Source: Staphylococcus sp. KG4-3
GTDB lineage: Bacteria > Bacillota > Bacilli > Staphylococcales > Staphylococcaceae
Length of the DNA stretch: 64,000 bases
NCBI RefSeq assembly: GCF_033597815.2
Contig: NZ_CP166245.1
Location: forward strand, 2,108,001 to 2,172,000
Reading direction: 5' to 3'
Position numbers and translations under genes: made by a program
In this document: positions 9,185 through 22,188 of the stretch, one piece after another
Position numbering within the stretch: the first letter of the stretch is position 1
How the letters are laid out: every line of letters starts with the position of its first letter
The notes under the pieces: generated by a model
Database searches by the model: none
What the model was told of the DNA's origin: nothing
What the model saw: the letters and a program-made list of their open reading frames with translations, nothing else

Positions 9185-9979
9185 TCATATCGATTTTTTT
9201 TGATGTAATTTTATATCATTACCAAAATCAGTGGTTAATTCACTTGGTGTTAGATAAATCTTCTCTAAATATAACCCTTCTGCAGGTGCAGTAAAAGGCA
9301 CTTTATTACGATCTTTATCCTCTAATAATTTAGGTATTTCTTCTGGTTGTCGTTTTCCTTTGCCTACTTCAATTAAAAAGGCTATTAACACACGCACCAT
9401 ATTATATAGGAAACCGGAGCCTGTGACAATATAGTCAAAGCCATTTTCTGTTTTTTCTATACGACTTTCGTAAAGTGTTCTCACTTTGCTAACAACTTCT
9501 GTTTTTTGTGAACAGAACCCTGTAAAATCATGAGTACCTATAAAATATTGTGCAGCTCTATTCATTTTATCTATATCTAGCTTTTCAGCGATATGTGTTT
9601 TTAAGCCATTAAGAAATGGATCTTTGTGTTCAGCTTGATAAATTTTATACCGGTAAGATTTGCCTACACAATCATATCTACAATGAAAGTCGTCACTAAC
9701 AAAGCTGACATGATTGACATATATGTCGCCTGGTAATGCTCGATTCATCGCATATTGCCATTGTTGCTCAGGAATGTTCAGCTCTGTGTCAAAATGAAAA
9801 TATTGCTCAATTGCATGCACACCTCTATCTGTTCTACTGCTTGGATGAATTCTCACATCATACTTATGCATACGCTTTAATATTTTTTCGAATTGTTGTT
9901 GTACCGTTCTTCCATTTTGTTGTATTTGAAAGCCTAGAAATTGGCTTCCTTGATAAGAAATATTAACTAAAACACGCAT
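9185..9979 (-). CDS. truA: tRNA pseudouridine synthase A
   Basis: Converts U38-U40 of the tRNA anticodon stem to pseudouridine. The catalytic motif [10 protein letters not shown] places the aspartate at residue 51. Further family motifs are [14 protein letters not shown] (about 110-123) and [12 protein letters not shown] (about 197-208). The 264 residues are close to the usual length. It follows ecfT by 6 bases, so it ends the ecfA1-ecfA2-ecfT-truA set, the usual Bacillales order. Confidence 0.97.
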   Translation of the reverse strand: MRVLVNISYQGSQFLGFQIQQNGRTVQQQFEKILKRMHKYDVRIHPSSRTDRGVHAIEQYFHFDTELNIPEQQWQYAMNRALPGDIYVNHVSFVSDDFHCRYDCVGKSYRYKIYQAEHKDPFLNGLKTHIAEKLDIDKMNRAAQYFIGTHDFTGFCSQKTEVVSKVRTLYESRIEKTENGFDYIVTGSGFLYNMVRVLIAFLIEVGKGKRQPEEIPKLLEDKDRNKVPFTAPAEGLYLEKIYLTPSELTTDFGNDIKLHQKKSI

Positions 9980-9985
9980 GATTTA

Positions 9986-10792
9986 CTACACTCCCATGAA
10001 TTTTAACACAAATAATACTACTGATAGTGGCAATAATATTAGCAACGTTAAACTGTCTTTGAATCGCCACTGTAGCTTACGATAATTTGTTCGTTGCTTC
10101 TTCGTATCATAACCTCTCACTTCCATCGCAATCGCCAAATCTTCAGCGCGTTGGAACGCAGAAATAAATAAAGGAATTAATAAAGGCACAAATGCTTTCA
10201 CTCTATTGATTATACTACCAGAACTAATTTCAGAACCTCTAGATTTTTGGGCCAGTATAATTTTATCTAACTCATTCATCAACGTAGGAATAAACCTTAA
10301 CGCAATGGACATCATCATACTTAATTGGTGTACAGGTATTTTCACTAATTTCAGTGGTGATAGTAATTTTTCAAAAGCATCAGTTAAGTCAATAGGACTT
10401 GTACTTAACGTCATAATTGTTGAAATCATAATGATAAACATAAGTCGTAAAACAATATAAATACCTTCTAAAATACCATTTGTATCAATTGAAACGAAAG
10501 CTAATTCAAATAACCTTGTACCGCCTTTTGTTAAGAACAAATGCATTAAAAAAGTAAATATTAGAAAAATCCAAATAGGCATTAAACCTTTGGCTAAGAA
10601 CCAAAATTTAATTTGTGCTAGTTTCATAAATGCAACAATTGAAATAAATAGCCATAAATACGTTGCAAAAGAATGTGCAAAAAAGATTAAGATAATAAAT
10701 ACAAAAACAAAAATCAATTTCGCACGTGGATCTAACCGATGTATAATCGTATCTAGTGGGAGATAACGTCCTATAATAAATTTATCTTTCAT
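9986..10792 (-). CDS. ecfT: ECF transporter transmembrane protein EcfT
   Basis: Membrane scaffold of the group II energy-coupling factor module, which links the two ATPases to interchangeable vitamin-binding S subunits. About six hydrophobic segments are visible. The two coupling motifs AQKSRGSE and AMEVRGYD (Ala-x-x-x-Gly type, roughly 190 and 225) are clear. ATG at 10792 (MKDKFIIG) has GGGTGG 8 bases upstream and overlaps the end of ecfA2 by 11 bases. BioY, encoded at 62322-62870, is a likely S-subunit partner. Confidence 0.95.
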   Translation of the reverse strand: MKDKFIIGRYLPLDTIIHRLDPRAKLIFVFVFIILIFFAHSFATYLWLFISIVAFMKLAQIKFWFLAKGLMPIWIFLIFTFLMHLFLTKGGTRLFELAFVSIDTNGILEGIYIVLRLMFIIMISTIMTLSTSPIDLTDAFEKLLSPLKLVKIPVHQLSMMMSIALRFIPTLMNELDKIILAQKSRGSEISSGSIINRVKAFVPLLIPLFISAFQRAEDLAIAMEVRGYDTKKQRTNYRKLQWRFKDSLTLLILLPLSVVLFVLKFMGV

Positions 10793-11645
10793 CTTGTTGC
10801 CACCCCTTATACATCTCAACAAATTCTTCTTCTGTCAAAGCAATTTTATTGAAATAATATTGATGCTTATCTTCTAAATCACGTTGCAATTTCACAACGT
10901 CTGGCACATCAAGATGCATTTGATTTACATAATTCGTATCACTAAATAGCTTTCGAGGTGAACATGATTCTATCAGTTGACCGTGTTGCATAATTTTTAT
11001 TTCATCCACATACTTCGCCACATCATTCATTTCATGCGTCACAAGAATAATCGTCTTTTGCTGTTCAACTTGAAGTTTCTTTATTATTTCCATTATCTGT
11101 TTTCTACTTTTAGGATCAAGACCCGCTGTAGGTTCATCAAGTATAACAATGTCTGGATCCATTGCTAATATTGATGTGAGAGCTATTTTCCTCATTTGTC
11201 CACCAGACATTTGAAATGGCGACTGTTGTAGTATATCTCTATTAAATCCAAATTCTATGAGCAAACGAAATGCTCTTTCCTTCACTTCGTCTAATGGCAT
11301 ATTAAAATTTTTTGGTCCAAATAATATTTCGCGTTCTACTGAATCTTCGAACAACTGTGACTCTGGAAATTGGAATACAACGCCCACACGCTTGCGAACA
11401 TCCTTCAAATATTTATCTTTCGTCTTATGACTAATTACCACATCATTAATTTGAAGCAAACCTTCTGTTGGTTTAAGTAGACCATTAAATTGTTGGATCA
11501 ATGTAGACTTTCCAGAGCCAGTTTGACCAATGATTGCATAATATTTTCCTTGTTCAAAAGTCGTTACAATTTCATTTAAGGCTTGATGCTCAAATGGTGT
11601 CCCTTTTTGATAAACATAACTTACTTGGTTAAAATTAACAGTCAT
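10782..11645 (-). CDS. ecfA2: ECF transporter ATPase EcfA2
   Basis: Second ATPase of the ECF module. It has Walker [10 protein letters not shown] (about 40-48), a Q-loop around FQFPESQLF, signature MSGGQMRK, Walker [14 protein letters not shown], and the H-loop histidine in VTHEM. The 287-residue length is typical. Its start overlaps the ecfA1 stop by 4 bases and its end overlaps ecfT, so the three subunits are translationally coupled. Confidence 0.95.
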   Translation of the reverse strand: MTVNFNQVSYVYQKGTPFEHQALNEIVTTFEQGKYYAIIGQTGSGKSTLIQQFNGLLKPTEGLLQINDVVISHKTKDKYLKDVRKRVGVVFQFPESQLFEDSVEREILFGPKNFNMPLDEVKERAFRLLIEFGFNRDILQQSPFQMSGGQMRKIALTSILAMDPDIVILDEPTAGLDPKSRKQIMEIIKKLQVEQQKTIILVTHEMNDVAKYVDEIKIMQHGQLIESCSPRKLFSDTNYVNQMHLDVPDVVKLQRDLEDKHQYYFNKIALTEEEFVEMYKGWQQDER

Positions 11646-12451
11646 AATTTTTTTACCAACCCTTCATATGTTATGAAATCAATACTACCTAATAATTGAT
11701 TATGCATTCGTATAGAGAAAGGTAAGTCTAAACCAATTTGAGTTAGTTTATCACCATCACTGAAGATAGCTTTTGGTAGTCCCGTTTGATATACCTCTCC
11801 TTCATTTAATACAACGAGGTAATCAGCTTCTGCAGCTTCTGATAAGTCATGTGTAATAGAAATAATAGTTACATCTTTGTCTTCTTTCAAACGATGAACT
11901 AAATCAATTAAGTCTTTTCTACCAGCAGGGTCTAACATCGATGTCGCTTCGTCTAAAATAATTATATCAGTATTTAATGCAAGTACACCTGCTATAGCAA
12001 CACGCTGCTTTTGGCCACCAGAAAGCGATTGAGGTTCATAATTCGCTCTATCTAACATACCTACATCATTCAAAGCTTTGGGCACTATCGCTTTCATATC
12101 ATCATAAGGGACGCTGTGATTTTCTAAACCAAAGGCTACATCAAATTCAACAGTTGAACCTACAAATTGATTCTCTGGATTTTGAAATACAATACCAATA
12201 TGTTGTCTTAAATAATCAAGATTCTGTTGGTTGATAGCTTCATTTCTAAAATAAATATTACCTTCAAATGGCTTTTCAATACCTACCATTAATTTAGCAA
12301 TCGTAGATTTCCCTGAACCATTGTGACCAACTATAGAAGTCCATTTTCCTTTTGGAATACTGAATGATACATCATTCAACGCAAGTGGTTCATCACTATT
12401 ATATTTAAATGAAACATGATTAAATGTAATAATATGCTCTTGCGTATCCAT
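11642..12451 (-). CDS. ecfA1: ECF transporter ATPase EcfA1
   Basis: First ATPase of the energy-coupling factor module. Walker A is GHNGSGKST, the Q-loop region is [10 protein letters not shown] (typical of EcfA), the signature is LSGGQKQR, and Walker B is [16 protein letters not shown] at 12451 (MDTQEHI) is preferred because GGAGG lies 10 bases before it; the longer frame starts inside that site. It is the first gene after the 440-base gap downstream of rplQ, so it may depend on read-through or on an unrecognised promoter there. Confidence 0.95.
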   Translation of the reverse strand: MDTQEHIITFNHVSFKYNSDEPLALNDVSFSIPKGKWTSIVGHNGSGKSTIAKLMVGIEKPFEGNIYFRNEAINQQNLDYLRQHIGIVFQNPENQFVGSTVEFDVAFGLENHSVPYDDMKAIVPKALNDVGMLDRANYEPQSLSGGQKQRVAIAGVLALNTDIIILDEATSMLDPAGRKDLIDLVHRLKEDKDVTIISITHDLSEAAEADYLVVLNEGEVYQTGLPKAIFSDGDKLTQIGLDLPFSIRMHNQLLGSIDFITYEGLVKKL

Positions 12452-12653
12452 AACGATTGCCTCCAATATTTAGTAAGTCCATTTTTTATATACCTTATCT
12501 ATTTTACATGAAAATATGAATATATACTACCATTAAAGAATTACTCAATTTAGATTTTATTAGTAGCTATATACCATAAGTCTATAGCAGTTCTCTAAAC
12601 TTCGTTTAGCTAGTACTGCTTATGCATTCGTTTATCGAATGTATTCCTTTTTT

Positions 12654-12731
12654 ATTCTAAAGAATTAAGGTACTTTGGTTCGCTATTGCTCCGCAATTGC
12701 ATAAGTCCCCCTAAATTCTAAAGAATTAAGG
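12654..12731. repeat. Two 17-base direct repeats 61 bases apart
   Basis: ATTCTAAAGAATTAAGG occurs at 12654-12670 and again at 12715-12731. The second copy forms the loop and right arm of the AGTCCCCCT hairpin. Each copy has an internal TTCTAAAGAA palindrome. Confidence 0.75.
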
Positions 12732-12741
12732 GGGACTAAAT

Positions 12742-12806
12742 AAAAAAAGCGCGCACCCCATCATATTTTGAGTTCACGCTTTAAATTTTATTAAGTTTTG
12801 ATGGGG
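12742..12806 (-). terminator. Terminator of the ribosomal superoperon after rplQ
   Basis: On the minus strand a segment ends ATGATGGGGTGCGCGC followed by TTTTTTTATTT. Two stems compete for it: AAAGCG with CGCTTT (12742-12782), and GTACCCCATCA with TGATGGGGTGC (upstream arm near 12799-12808). Either can precede the T-run. Confidence 0.7.
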
Positions 12807-12891
12807 TACTCTGAGCTAGACAATATTTGTATGTGGCAAACATTATCGTTGCACTCATTTGCTTTATACATAGTAGTTACGTATATTTAAA

Positions 12892-13260
12892 TTAAACTAA
12901 TTCAATAATTACTGATTCAGCGCCATCGCCGCGACGAGGACCTGCTTTAAGAATACGAGTGTAACCGCCTTGACGTTCTGTATAACGTTCAGCAACTTCA
13001 CCAAATAATTTTTGTAATGCAGTTTGAGTTGATTCATCATCATTTAAGATTTCTACATTGCGTAAAGTTTTAGCAGCTTGACGACGAGAAGCTAAATCTC
13101 CTTTTTTACCTAAAGTGATTAATTTTTCAACCACACTACGTAATTCTTTTGCACGCGCTTCTGTAGTTTCAATGCGTTCGCTAACGATAAGTGAAGTAGC
13201 TAAATCGCGTAACATCGCTTTACGTTGATCAGAAGTACGACCTAATTTTCTGTAACCCAT
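12892..13260 (-). CDS. rplQ: 50S ribosomal protein L17
   Basis: Large-subunit protein near the peptide exit. The 122 residues start [20 protein letters not shown] and contain [12 protein letters not shown], both diagnostic, and end with the [13 protein letters not shown] segment. It follows rpoA by 18 bases and is the last gene before the terminator at 12742-12806. Confidence 0.98.
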   Translation of the reverse strand: MGYRKLGRTSDQRKAMLRDLATSLIVSERIETTEARAKELRSVVEKLITLGKKGDLASRRQAAKTLRNVEILNDDESTQTALQKLFGEVAERYTERQGGYTRILKAGPRRGDGAESVIIELV

Positions 13261-13278
13261 GAGTTAACCTCCTTTATA

Positions 13279-14223
13279 TTAATCTTCTTTTCTTAAACCT
13301 AGACCTAAATCTTCGAGTTTGTATTTAACTTCTTCTAAAGATTTACGACCTAAATTACGTACTTTCATCATATCTGCTTCAGATTTATCTGCTAATTCTT
13401 GAACAGAGTTAATGCCTGCACGTTTTAAACAGTTGTAAGAACGCACTGATAAGTCTAATTCTTCAATAGACATTTCAAGTACTTTTTCTTTTTGATCTTC
13501 TTCTTTTTCAATCATGATTTCAGCATTTTGTGCTTCATCAGTTAATCCAACGAAGATATTCAGATGTTCAGTTAGGATTTTTGCAGCCAATGAAACAGAT
13601 TCTTGTGGTGTGATTGAACCATTAGTCCAAACATCCAAAGTTAACTTATCAAAATCACTGCTTTGACCCACACGCGTATTTTCTACAGTATAGTTAACAC
13701 GTTCTACTGGTGAATAAAGTGAGTCCACTGGAATTACACCAATTGGTAAATCACTAGTTTTGTTTTGTTCTGCTAATGCGTAACCTCTACCCTTATTAGC
13801 AACTAGACGGATTTTTAAATGTCCACCTTTTGATACTGTTGCAATTTTAATCTCAGGATTTAAAATTTCAACATCACTATCATGAGTAATGTCACTTGCA
13901 GTTACATCGCCTTCATCTTTAACATCAATTTCTAAAGTTTTGTCTTCTTCAGAATAGATTTTTAATGCAAGTTTTTTGATGTTCATAATAATTGTAGAAA
14001 CATCTTCAACGACATTATCTATTGCTGAAAATTCGTGTAACACGCCTTCGATTTCAATGTACTTAACGGCTGCACCTGGTAATGAAGATAGTAGGATACG
14101 ACGTAAGGAGTTTCCTAGTGTAGTACCGTAGCCACGTTCTAGTGGTTCAACAACGAACTTACCGAATTTAGCATCATCACTAATTTCAATTGTTTCAATT
14201 CTAGGTTTTTCGATTTCAATCAT
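13279..14223 (-). CDS. rpoA: RNA polymerase alpha subunit
   Basis: Nucleates RNA polymerase assembly and contacts UP elements and activators. The N-terminal domain (about 1-230) holds [17 protein letters not shown] (about 30-46). A linker rich in Glu follows, then the C-terminal domain (about 245-314) with [17 protein letters not shown] and [11 protein letters not shown]. The 314-residue length is the staphylococcal norm. It lies between rpsK and rplQ as in Bacillus. Confidence 0.98.
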   Translation of the reverse strand: MIEIEKPRIETIEISDDAKFGKFVVEPLERGYGTTLGNSLRRILLSSLPGAAVKYIEIEGVLHEFSAIDNVVEDVSTIIMNIKKLALKIYSEEDKTLEIDVKDEGDVTASDITHDSDVEILNPEIKIATVSKGGHLKIRLVANKGRGYALAEQNKTSDLPIGVIPVDSLYSPVERVNYTVENTRVGQSSDFDKLTLDVWTNGSITPQESVSLAAKILTEHLNIFVGLTDEAQNAEIMIEKEEDQKEKVLEMSIEELDLSVRSYNCLKRAGINSVQELADKSEADMMKVRNLGRKSLEEVKYKLEDLGLGLRKED

Positions 14224-14298
14224 TTACAATATCCTCCTTGATTACGTCGACTTGATATATACTGTATTTCTCAGTGACCTGCGACAATAACAATAAAA

Positions 14299-14688
14299 TT
14301 ATACGCGACGACGTTTTGGTGGACGACAACCATTATGTGGTACTGGAGTAACGTCACGAATTGCAGTTACTTCTAATCCAGCTGATTGTAACGCACGGAT
14401 AGCTGATTCACGACCAGGACCTGGGCCTTTTACAGTAACTTCAACAGATTTTAAACCGTGTTCCATCGCTGTTTTTGAAGCAGTTTCAGAAGCCATTTGA
14501 GCTGCAAATGGTGTTGATTTTTTTGATCCTTTAAAGCCTAGTGCACCTGCTGATGACCATGATAACGCGTTACCAAATTCATCAGTAATAGTTACGATTG
14601 TATTATTGAATGTTGAACGGATGTGAGCCACACCATTTTCAATATTCTTTTTCACTCTACGTTTACGAGATACTTGTTTACGTGCCAT
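14299..14688 (-). CDS. rpsK: 30S ribosomal protein S11
   Basis: Platform protein of the small subunit. The 129 residues contain [18 protein letters not shown] and the C-terminal signature [20 protein letters not shown] region, with the nearly invariant HNGCRPPK. It sits between rpsM (23-base gap) and rpoA (75-base gap). Confidence 0.98.
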   Translation of the reverse strand: MARKQVSRKRRVKKNIENGVAHIRSTFNNTIVTITDEFGNALSWSSAGALGFKGSKKSTPFAAQMASETASKTAMEHGLKSVEVTVKGPGPGRESAIRALQSAGLEVTAIRDVTPVPHNGCRPPKRRRV

Positions 14689-14711
14689 TTAAATTTTGCC
14701 TCCTTTACCTA

Positions 14712-15077
14712 TTATTTTTTCTTGTTAGCTACAGTTTTAACTGGGCCTTTACGAGTACGAGCATTGTTTTTCGTTTTTTGTCCGCGAACTGGTAATCCAC
14801 GACGGTGACGGATACCACGGTATGATGAGATTTCCATTAAACGTTTAATGTTTAAGTTTTGCTCACGACGTAAGTCACCTTCTACTTTATAGTTGTCAAC
14901 TACTTCACGGATACGACCTAATTCATCATCAGTTAAATCTTTAACGCGTGTTTCAGGTGATACGTTAGCTTCTTCAGCAATTTTATTTGCTGTAGTAGTA
15001 CCGATACCATACACATAAGTTAATGAAATAACAATACGTTTTTCACGTGGAATATCTACTCCTGCAATACGTGCCAT
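14712..15077 (-). CDS. rpsM: 30S ribosomal protein S13
   Basis: Head protein forming bridges to the large subunit. The 121 residues begin [15 protein letters not shown] and contain [15 protein letters not shown] (about 88-102) and the basic tail [14 protein letters not shown]. It follows rpmJ by 21 bases. Confidence 0.98.
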   Translation of the reverse strand: MARIAGVDIPREKRIVISLTYVYGIGTTTANKIAEEANVSPETRVKDLTDDELGRIREVVDNYKVEGDLRREQNLNIKRLMEISSYRGIRHRRGLPVRGQKTKNNARTRKGPVKTVANKKK

Positions 15078-15098
15078 AATTAATTACACCTCTCTTTA

Positions 15099-15224
<126 letters not shown>

Positions 15225-15243
15225 CTATATTATGGAGTGACGA

Positions 15244-15462
15244 TTATTTATAACGATACGTAATTCTTCCGCGCGTTAAATCGTACGGAGACATTTCAAC
15301 TGTTACTTTGTCGCCAGGTAGAATACGAATATAATTCATTCTGATCTTACCACTCACATGAGCTAATATCTCATGACCATTTTCTAATTCTACTTTAAAC
15401 ATTGCATTTGGTAAAGTATCTAATACAGTACCTTCTAATTCAATTACATCTTGTTTAGCCAT
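15244..15462 (-). CDS. infA: Translation initiation factor IF-1
   Basis: Single OB-fold protein that binds the ribosomal A site during initiation. The 72 residues show [31 protein letters not shown] and the C-terminal [12 protein letters not shown], typical of the family. The ATG has GGGGGAAG upstream. A 173-base gap separates it from adk; in B. subtilis map lies there, and it is absent here. Confidence 0.98.
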
Positions 15463-15595
15463 TAATTAACTTCCCCCTTTTTGAAATAGTTGGTTATCGT
15501 CAAAAAATCAACTCTAACCATACGAGTCTATAAGTGTTGTTAATCAGTTTAACAAAATTAAATGAATTACGTTAACGCATGGTCACTCTTATTTA

Positions 15596-15623
15596 ATTAT
15601 ACCTTTAGCATTACATAGACCGT
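15596..15623 (-). promoter_or_regulatory. Possible internal promoter for infA-rpmJ-rpsM-rpsK-rpoA-rplQ
   Basis: A consensus TATAAT (15596-15601, minus strand) lies in the adk-infA gap, but the nearest -35-like element TTGTAC is 20 bases away, which is long. I rate it as weak. Confidence 0.3.
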
Positions 15624-15635
15624 ACAAAGTTGACT

Positions 15636-17595
<1,960 letters not shown>

Positions 17596-17596
<1 letters not shown>

Positions 17597-18036
17597 TAGA
17601 TCACCTCGTGTGCTCCGCCTTTTGCATCAATAGCTTCTGCTGCAGATGCAGAGAATTTGTTAGCTTTAACAGTTAATTTCTTATCAAGTGAACCGTTACC
17701 TAGTACTTTAATACCAGATTTCTCACTCTTAACTACACCAGATTCTACTAATAAAGCAGGAGTTACTTCAGTACCATCTTCAAATTTATTAAGTTGGTCT
17801 AAGTTAACAATAGCATATTCTTTACGGTTAATGTTAGTAAAACCTCGTTTTGGTAAGCGACGGAATAATGGTAATTGACCACCTTCGAAGCCTGGTCTTA
17901 CACTACCACCTGAACGTGCTTTTTGACCTTTTTGTCCACGACCACTAGTTTTACCGTTACCAGTAGCTGCACCACGACCAACGCGGTTACGAACTTTACG
18001 AGAACCTTCTGCCGGTTTTAACTCATGTAATTTCAT
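17596..18036 (-). CDS. rplO: 50S ribosomal protein L15
   Basis: Large-subunit assembly protein. The 146 residues start [22 protein letters not shown] and have the long Gly/Lys/Arg-rich extension ([14 protein letters not shown]) that threads into rRNA, followed by the globular part ending in GGAHEVI. It lies between rpmD and secY and overlaps secY by one base. Confidence 0.98.
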
Positions 18037-18054
18037 TTCGGCACCTCCTTAAAA

Positions 18055-18234
18055 TTATTTTTCTTCTACTGTCACTAAGTGACTTACTTTGTTGATTTGC
18101 CCACGAATAGCAGGGTTATCTTCAACGACTACTGAAGAGTTTGTTTTTTTCAAACCTAAAGCTTCAACAGTTTTACGTTGTGTTTCTGGACGACCTATAA
18201 CACTACGAGTGAGGGTAATTTGTAATTTAGCCAT
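18055..18234 (-). CDS. rpmD: 50S ribosomal protein L30
   Basis: A 59-residue protein read from the minus strand, beginning [20 protein letters not shown] and ending HLVTVEEK. The motif RSVIGRP and the later [11 protein letters not shown] are characteristic. GGAGGGAAA precedes the ATG. It sits in its standard place between rpsE and rplO. Confidence 0.97.
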   Translation of the reverse strand: MAKLQITLTRSVIGRPETQRKTVEALGLKKTNSSVVVEDNPAIRGQINKVSHLVTVEEK

Positions 18235-18250
18235 AACTTATTTTCCCTCC

Positions 18251-18748
18251 TTAATTGTATAATTCTTCTACTGATTTGCCACGTAATTTCGCAACGTCTT
18301 CAGCATTTTTAAGGTTTTTTAATCCGTTGATTGTTGCACGAACCATGTTAATTGGTGTATTTGATCCTAAAGATTTACTTAAGATATCAGTGATACCCGC
18401 TAATTCTAATACTGCACGAACAGGGCCACCTGCAATAACACCAGTACCAGGTGCAGCTGGTTTCATAAATACACTGCCTGAACTGAAACGTCCAGTAACT
18501 GTGTGAGGTGTAGTACCTTCAACACGTGGAACAACAACTAAATCTTTTTTAGCTGCTTCTACTGCTTTTTTGATTGCTTCTGGTACCTCTTGCGCTTTAC
18601 CAGTACCGAAACCAACGCGACCGTTTTTATCTCCTACTACTACTAAAGCAGTGAAACGGAAACGACGACCACCTTTTACAACTTTCGCAACACGGTTAAT
18701 TGTAACAACGCGTTCTTCAAATTCTTTCGCTTCTTCTCTACGAGCCAT
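18251..18748 (-). CDS. rpsE: 30S ribosomal protein S5
   Basis: Small-subunit fidelity protein at the mRNA entry channel. The 165 residues contain the double-stranded-RNA-binding-like N-domain with [22 protein letters not shown] (region 19-40) and the C-domain with [18 protein letters not shown] (about 100-117). It is followed closely by rpmD. Confidence 0.98.
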   Translation of the reverse strand: MARREEAKEFEERVVTINRVAKVVKGGRRFRFTALVVVGDKNGRVGFGTGKAQEVPEAIKKAVEAAKKDLVVVPRVEGTTPHTVTGRFSSGSVFMKPAAPGTGVIAGGPVRAVLELAGITDILSKSLGSNTPINMVRATINGLKNLKNAEDVAKLRGKSVEELYN

Positions 18749-18768
18749 GTAAATGTCCCTCCTTTAAA

Positions 18769-19131
18769 TTAAAATTCTAATCCATTTTCACGAGCTGCAT
18801 CTGCTAAGGCTTTAACACGGCCATGGTATAAATATCCTCCACGGTCAAATACAATTGTTTTTACGCCTTTTTCGCTTGCTCTTTTAGCTACAGTTTCGCC
18901 AACTTTAGCTGATAAGTCAACTTTTGAACCTGATTCATTAGCTAAATCTTTTTCTTGTGTTGATGCTTGCGCGATTGTTTTACCATTAACATCATCTATA
19001 ACTTGTGCATAGATATGTTTGTTTGAACGATAGATATTCAAACGTGGTTTTTCAGCTGTACCAGCTAATTTACTGCGTACACGTGAATGTCTTTTTAAAC
19101 GCACTTTATTTTTATCAATTTTGCTGATCAT
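18769..19131 (-). CDS. rplR: 50S ribosomal protein L18
   Basis: Central-protuberance protein that binds 5S rRNA together with L5. The 120 residues show the Lys/Arg-rich N-terminus ([15 protein letters not shown]), [20 protein letters not shown] strand and the C-terminal [20 protein letters not shown] signature. Confidence 0.98.
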   Translation of the reverse strand: MISKIDKNKVRLKRHSRVRSKLAGTAEKPRLNIYRSNKHIYAQVIDDVNGKTIAQASTQEKDLANESGSKVDLSAKVGETVAKRASEKGVKTIVFDRGGYLYHGRVKALADAARENGLEF

Positions 19132-19162
19132 CTTAATTCTCCTTTCTATAGAAAGTTATTTA

Positions 19163-19699
19163 TTATTTACCAGTTTTACCTTCTTTACGGCGAACGTATT
19201 CACCTTGGTAACGAATTCCTTTACCTTTATAAGGTTCTGGAGGTCTTACTGAACGAATGTTTGAAGCGATAGCTCCAACTTGTTCTTTAGAAATACCAGC
19301 AACTGTAACTGTTGTATTTTTTTCTACACCGAAAGTAATACCATCATCAGCTTTGATTTCAACTGGGTGAGAGTAACCAACGTTTAAGATTAAGTCATTA
19401 CCTTGCATTTGAGCACGGTAACCAACACCAACTAGTTCAAGTGTTTTTTGGTATCCTTCTTTAACACCTTGTATCATATTATTGATTAAAGCACGAGTTG
19501 TACCATGTACTGTTCTATCTTCTTTAGAATCAGTTGGTCTTACAACTTCTAAAGTGCTTTCGTCTTGTTTATATGTCATTCTTTCATTCATTGTTCTTGA
19601 TAATTCACCTTTAGGACCTTTAACAGTAACTGTGTTACCTTCAACACTTACTGTTACGTCGCTAGGGATGTCAATAATTTTTTTACCAACACGACTCAT
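19163..19699 (-). CDS. rplF: 50S ribosomal protein L6
   Basis: Protein near the factor-binding site of the large subunit. The 178 residues contain two repeated domains, with [12 protein letters not shown] at the N-terminus, [12 protein letters not shown] (about 64-75) and the C-terminal signature [13 protein letters not shown] (about 151-163). Confidence 0.98.
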   Translation of the reverse strand: MSRVGKKIIDIPSDVTVSVEGNTVTVKGPKGELSRTMNERMTYKQDESTLEVVRPTDSKEDRTVHGTTRALINNMIQGVKEGYQKTLELVGVGYRAQMQGNDLILNVGYSHPVEIKADDGITFGVEKNTTVTVAGISKEQVGAIASNIRSVRPPEPYKGKGIRYQGEYVRRKEGKTGK

Positions 19700-19726
19700 G
19701 TTATCGCACCTCCTTATTATTTATTA

Positions 19727-20125
19727 TTACCAAATGTAACCTAAGATTTCTCCACCGATGTTACGTTTTCTAGCTTCTTTGTCAGTGATAACACCTTCTG
19801 AAGTAGAAACTAATGCAATACCTAAACCGTTAAGTACTTTAGGTACTTCGTTAGCTTTAGCATATACACGTAAACCAGGTTTTGAGATACGTTTTAATCC
19901 AGTGATAACACGCTCATTATTTTGACCATATTTAAGGAATAAACGGATTACCCCTTGTTTATCGTCTTCAACGTATTCTACGTTTTTAATGAAACCTTCA
20001 CTCTTTAATATTTCAGCAATTTCTTTTTTAATGTTAGAAGCAGGTAATTCTAATTTATCGTGACGCACCATGTTTGCGTTTCTTACACGAGTTAGCATAT
20101 CTGCAATTGGATCGTTGATTGTCAT
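19727..20125 (-). CDS. rpsH: 30S ribosomal protein S8
   Basis: Primary 16S rRNA-binding protein. The 132 residues start [18 protein letters not shown], and the C-terminal half includes [20 protein letters not shown] (spans the family signature) and ends GGEILGYIW. In enteric bacteria S8 represses the spc operon. No matching target is obvious here. Confidence 0.98.
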   Translation of the reverse strand: MTINDPIADMLTRVRNANMVRHDKLELPASNIKKEIAEILKSEGFIKNVEYVEDDKQGVIRLFLKYGQNNERVITGLKRISKPGLRVYAKANEVPKVLNGLGIALVSTSEGVITDKEARKRNIGGEILGYIW

Positions 20126-20156
20126 TGATTGTTGCCTCCTTTCAGACTATTTTCTA

Positions 20157-20342
20157 TTACCAGCTAGCTTTACGAACGCCAGGGATTTGGCCTTTATAAG
20201 CTAATTCACGGAAACAAATACGGCATAATTTGAATTTACGATATACAGAATGTGGACGACCACAGCGTTCACAACGAGTATATTCACGTACTTGGAACTT
20301 TTGTTTTTTTTGTTGCTTAGCAACCATTGAAGTTTTAGCCAC
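20157..20342 (-). CDS. rpsN: 30S ribosomal protein S14 type Z
   Basis: Short zinc-binding S14 of 61 residues. It has CERCGRP and CRICFREL, so the four zinc cysteines are present. It is encoded in its usual spot between rplE and rpsH. Staphylococci often keep a second, zinc-free S14 elsewhere; none is in this window. Confidence 0.98.
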   Translation of the reverse strand: MAKTSMVAKQQKKQKFQVREYTRCERCGRPHSVYRKFKLCRICFRELAYKGQIPGVRKASW

Positions 20343-20363
20343 TTAATTAGCCTCCTTTAGAGA

Positions 20364-20903
20364 TTATTTTTGAAATGGCATACCGAATTGTGTTAACAAT
20401 TCACGAGCTTCCTCGTCAGTGTTAGCAGTAGTTACGATAACGATATCCATTCCTCGTATTTTACTTACGCGATCATAGTCAATTTCAGGGAAAATTAATT
20501 GTTCTTTAACACCTAGAGTGTAGTTACCTCTACCGTCGAATGCAGTTTTTGATACACCACGGAAGTCACGTACACGTGGAAGTGATACAGCGATTAATTT
20601 ATCTAAAAAGTCATACATTCTTTCTCCACGAAGTGTTACTTTAGCTCCGATAGGCATACCTTCACGTAAACGGAAAGTTGCTACTGATTTTTTAGCTTTT
20701 GTAATTAATGGTTTTTGACCAGTGATTGACTGTAATTCTTCTACAGCGTCATCTAATACTTTAGTATTTTGAACAGCGTCACCGACACCCATATTTACTA
20801 CGATTTTTTCTATTTTTGGTACTTCCATTACTGAACTATAGTCAAATTGTTTCACTAAGTTTTGAGTAACTTCAGAGTTATATTTTTCTTTTAAACGGTT
20901 CAC
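20364..20903 (-). CDS. rplE: 50S ribosomal protein L5
   Basis: 5S rRNA-binding protein of the central protuberance. The 179-residue product starts at GTG 20903 (MNRLKEKYN), preceded by AAAGGAGG; the ATG of the longer frame at 20921 overlaps that ribosome site. Motifs are [38 protein letters not shown] and the C-terminal [13 protein letters not shown]. Confidence 0.97.
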   Translation of the reverse strand: MNRLKEKYNSEVTQNLVKQFDYSSVMEVPKIEKIVVNMGVGDAVQNTKVLDDAVEELQSITGQKPLITKAKKSVATFRLREGMPIGAKVTLRGERMYDFLDKLIAVSLPRVRDFRGVSKTAFDGRGNYTLGVKEQLIFPEIDYDRVSKIRGMDIVIVTTANTDEEARELLTQFGMPFQK

Positions 20904-20928
20904 AGTGGATCCTCCTTTCAATTAGTTA

Positions 20929-21246
20929 TTAATTATTAGATTTGATTTCTTCGCCAGATTTTTTAGCTACACGAACTTTTTTACCATCTTCGAATTTATA
21001 ACCTACGCGAGTTGGTTCATTCGTTTTAGGATCTAATAATTGTACGTTAGAAACATGGATTGCTGCCTCTGTTTCTAAGATTCCACCTTCAGGGTTAAAT
21101 TGAGTTGGTTTTTGGTGCTTTTTGATAATATTGACACCTTCCACAACGACACGGTCTTTTTTAGGTTCAGTTGAAACAACTTTACCTTCTTTACCTTTGT
21201 CTTTACCTGCGATAACTTTAACGTTGTCACCTTTTTTGATATGCAT
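20929..21246 (-). CDS. rplX: 50S ribosomal protein L24
   Basis: Assembly-initiator protein of the large subunit with a KOW motif ([20 protein letters not shown], residues about 4-23). ATG at 21246 (MHIKKG) has GGAGG in good spacing and gives 105 residues, the length known in staphylococci; the upstream frame adds three residues inside the ribosome-site spacer. Confidence 0.97.
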   Translation of the reverse strand: MHIKKGDNVKVIAGKDKGKEGKVVSTEPKKDRVVVEGVNIIKKHQKPTQFNPEGGILETEAAIHVSNVQLLDPKTNEPTRVGYKFEDGKKVRVAKKSGEEIKSNN

Positions 21247-21288
21247 GTGTGGCACCTCCTTAAATTTATATATTTATAAATATTTTTA

Positions 21289-21660
<372 letters not shown>

Positions 21661-21688
21661 TTAAACCTCCTTTATCTTCACTATTTAA

Positions 21689-21952
21689 TTAAATAATTAC
21701 TGATTCTTCAACAATTTCTACCAAACGGAAACGTTTAGTTGCTGATAAAGGACGAGTCTCTTGTATCTTAACTGTGTCCCCTAATTTAGCTGAGTTGTTT
21801 TCATCATGAGTTTTGTATTTTTTAGAGTATTTTACTCGTTTACCATATAACTTGTGTGTTTTGTATGTTTCAACAAGTACAGTTATCGTTTTATCCATTT
21901 TATCGGAAACGACTCTACCTACATAAACTTTACGATCATTTCTTTCGCTCAC
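21689..21952 (-). CDS. rpsQ: 30S ribosomal protein S17
   Basis: OB-fold protein that binds 16S rRNA early. GTG at 21952 ([12 protein letters not shown]) is chosen because GAGGAGG lies 8 bases upstream, giving 87 residues. Motifs include [17 protein letters not shown] and the C-terminal signature [16 protein letters not shown]. Confidence 0.97.
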
Positions 21953-21978
21953 TTTAGTAACCTCCTCTTTCAATTGAA

Positions 21979-22188
21979 TTATTGATTCGCTTTACCTTGT
22001 TCAATTTCTCTTTCACGAGCAACAGTTTTTAGACGTGCAATCGTTTTTCTTACTGTGCGAATACGTGCAGTTTCCTCTAATTGACCTGTAGCTAACTGAA
22101 AGCGTAGGTTAAAAAGCTCTTCTTTTGAAGATTTGATTTGCTCTTCGATTTCTGAAGTGGTTAAGTCTCTAATTTCCTTAGCTTTCAT
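21979..22188 (-). CDS. rpmC: 50S ribosomal protein L29
   Basis: Two-helix protein near the polypeptide exit where chaperones dock. ATG at 22188 (MKAKEIRDL) gives 69 residues and has GGGTGG upstream. [17 protein letters not shown] and [13 protein letters not shown] are typical. Its start overlaps the rplP stop by 11 bases, so the two are translationally coupled. Confidence 0.97.
   Translation of the reverse strand: MKAKEIRDLTTSEIEEQIKSSKEELFNLRFQLATGQLEETARIRTVRKTIARLKTVAREREIEQGKANQ

Larger units (their letters stand above)
12452..12891. other. 440-base hairpin-rich gap between rplQ and ecfA1
   Basis: I see no reading frame here. It contains the rplQ terminator, a perfect 9-base stem AGTCCCCCT/AGGGGGACT (12704-12737), a hairpin AGCAGT...ACTGCT with inner CTAAAC/GTTTAG (about 12587-12620), ATTCG/CGAAT (about 12626-12640) and two 17-base direct repeats. 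The density of structure contrasts with the tightly packed genes on both sides. Confidence 0.6.

Noticed and set aside
14610..14808. Plus-strand reading frames opposite rpsK and rpsM
   Set aside because: They are antisense shadows of ribosomal genes with no ribosome site or homology.
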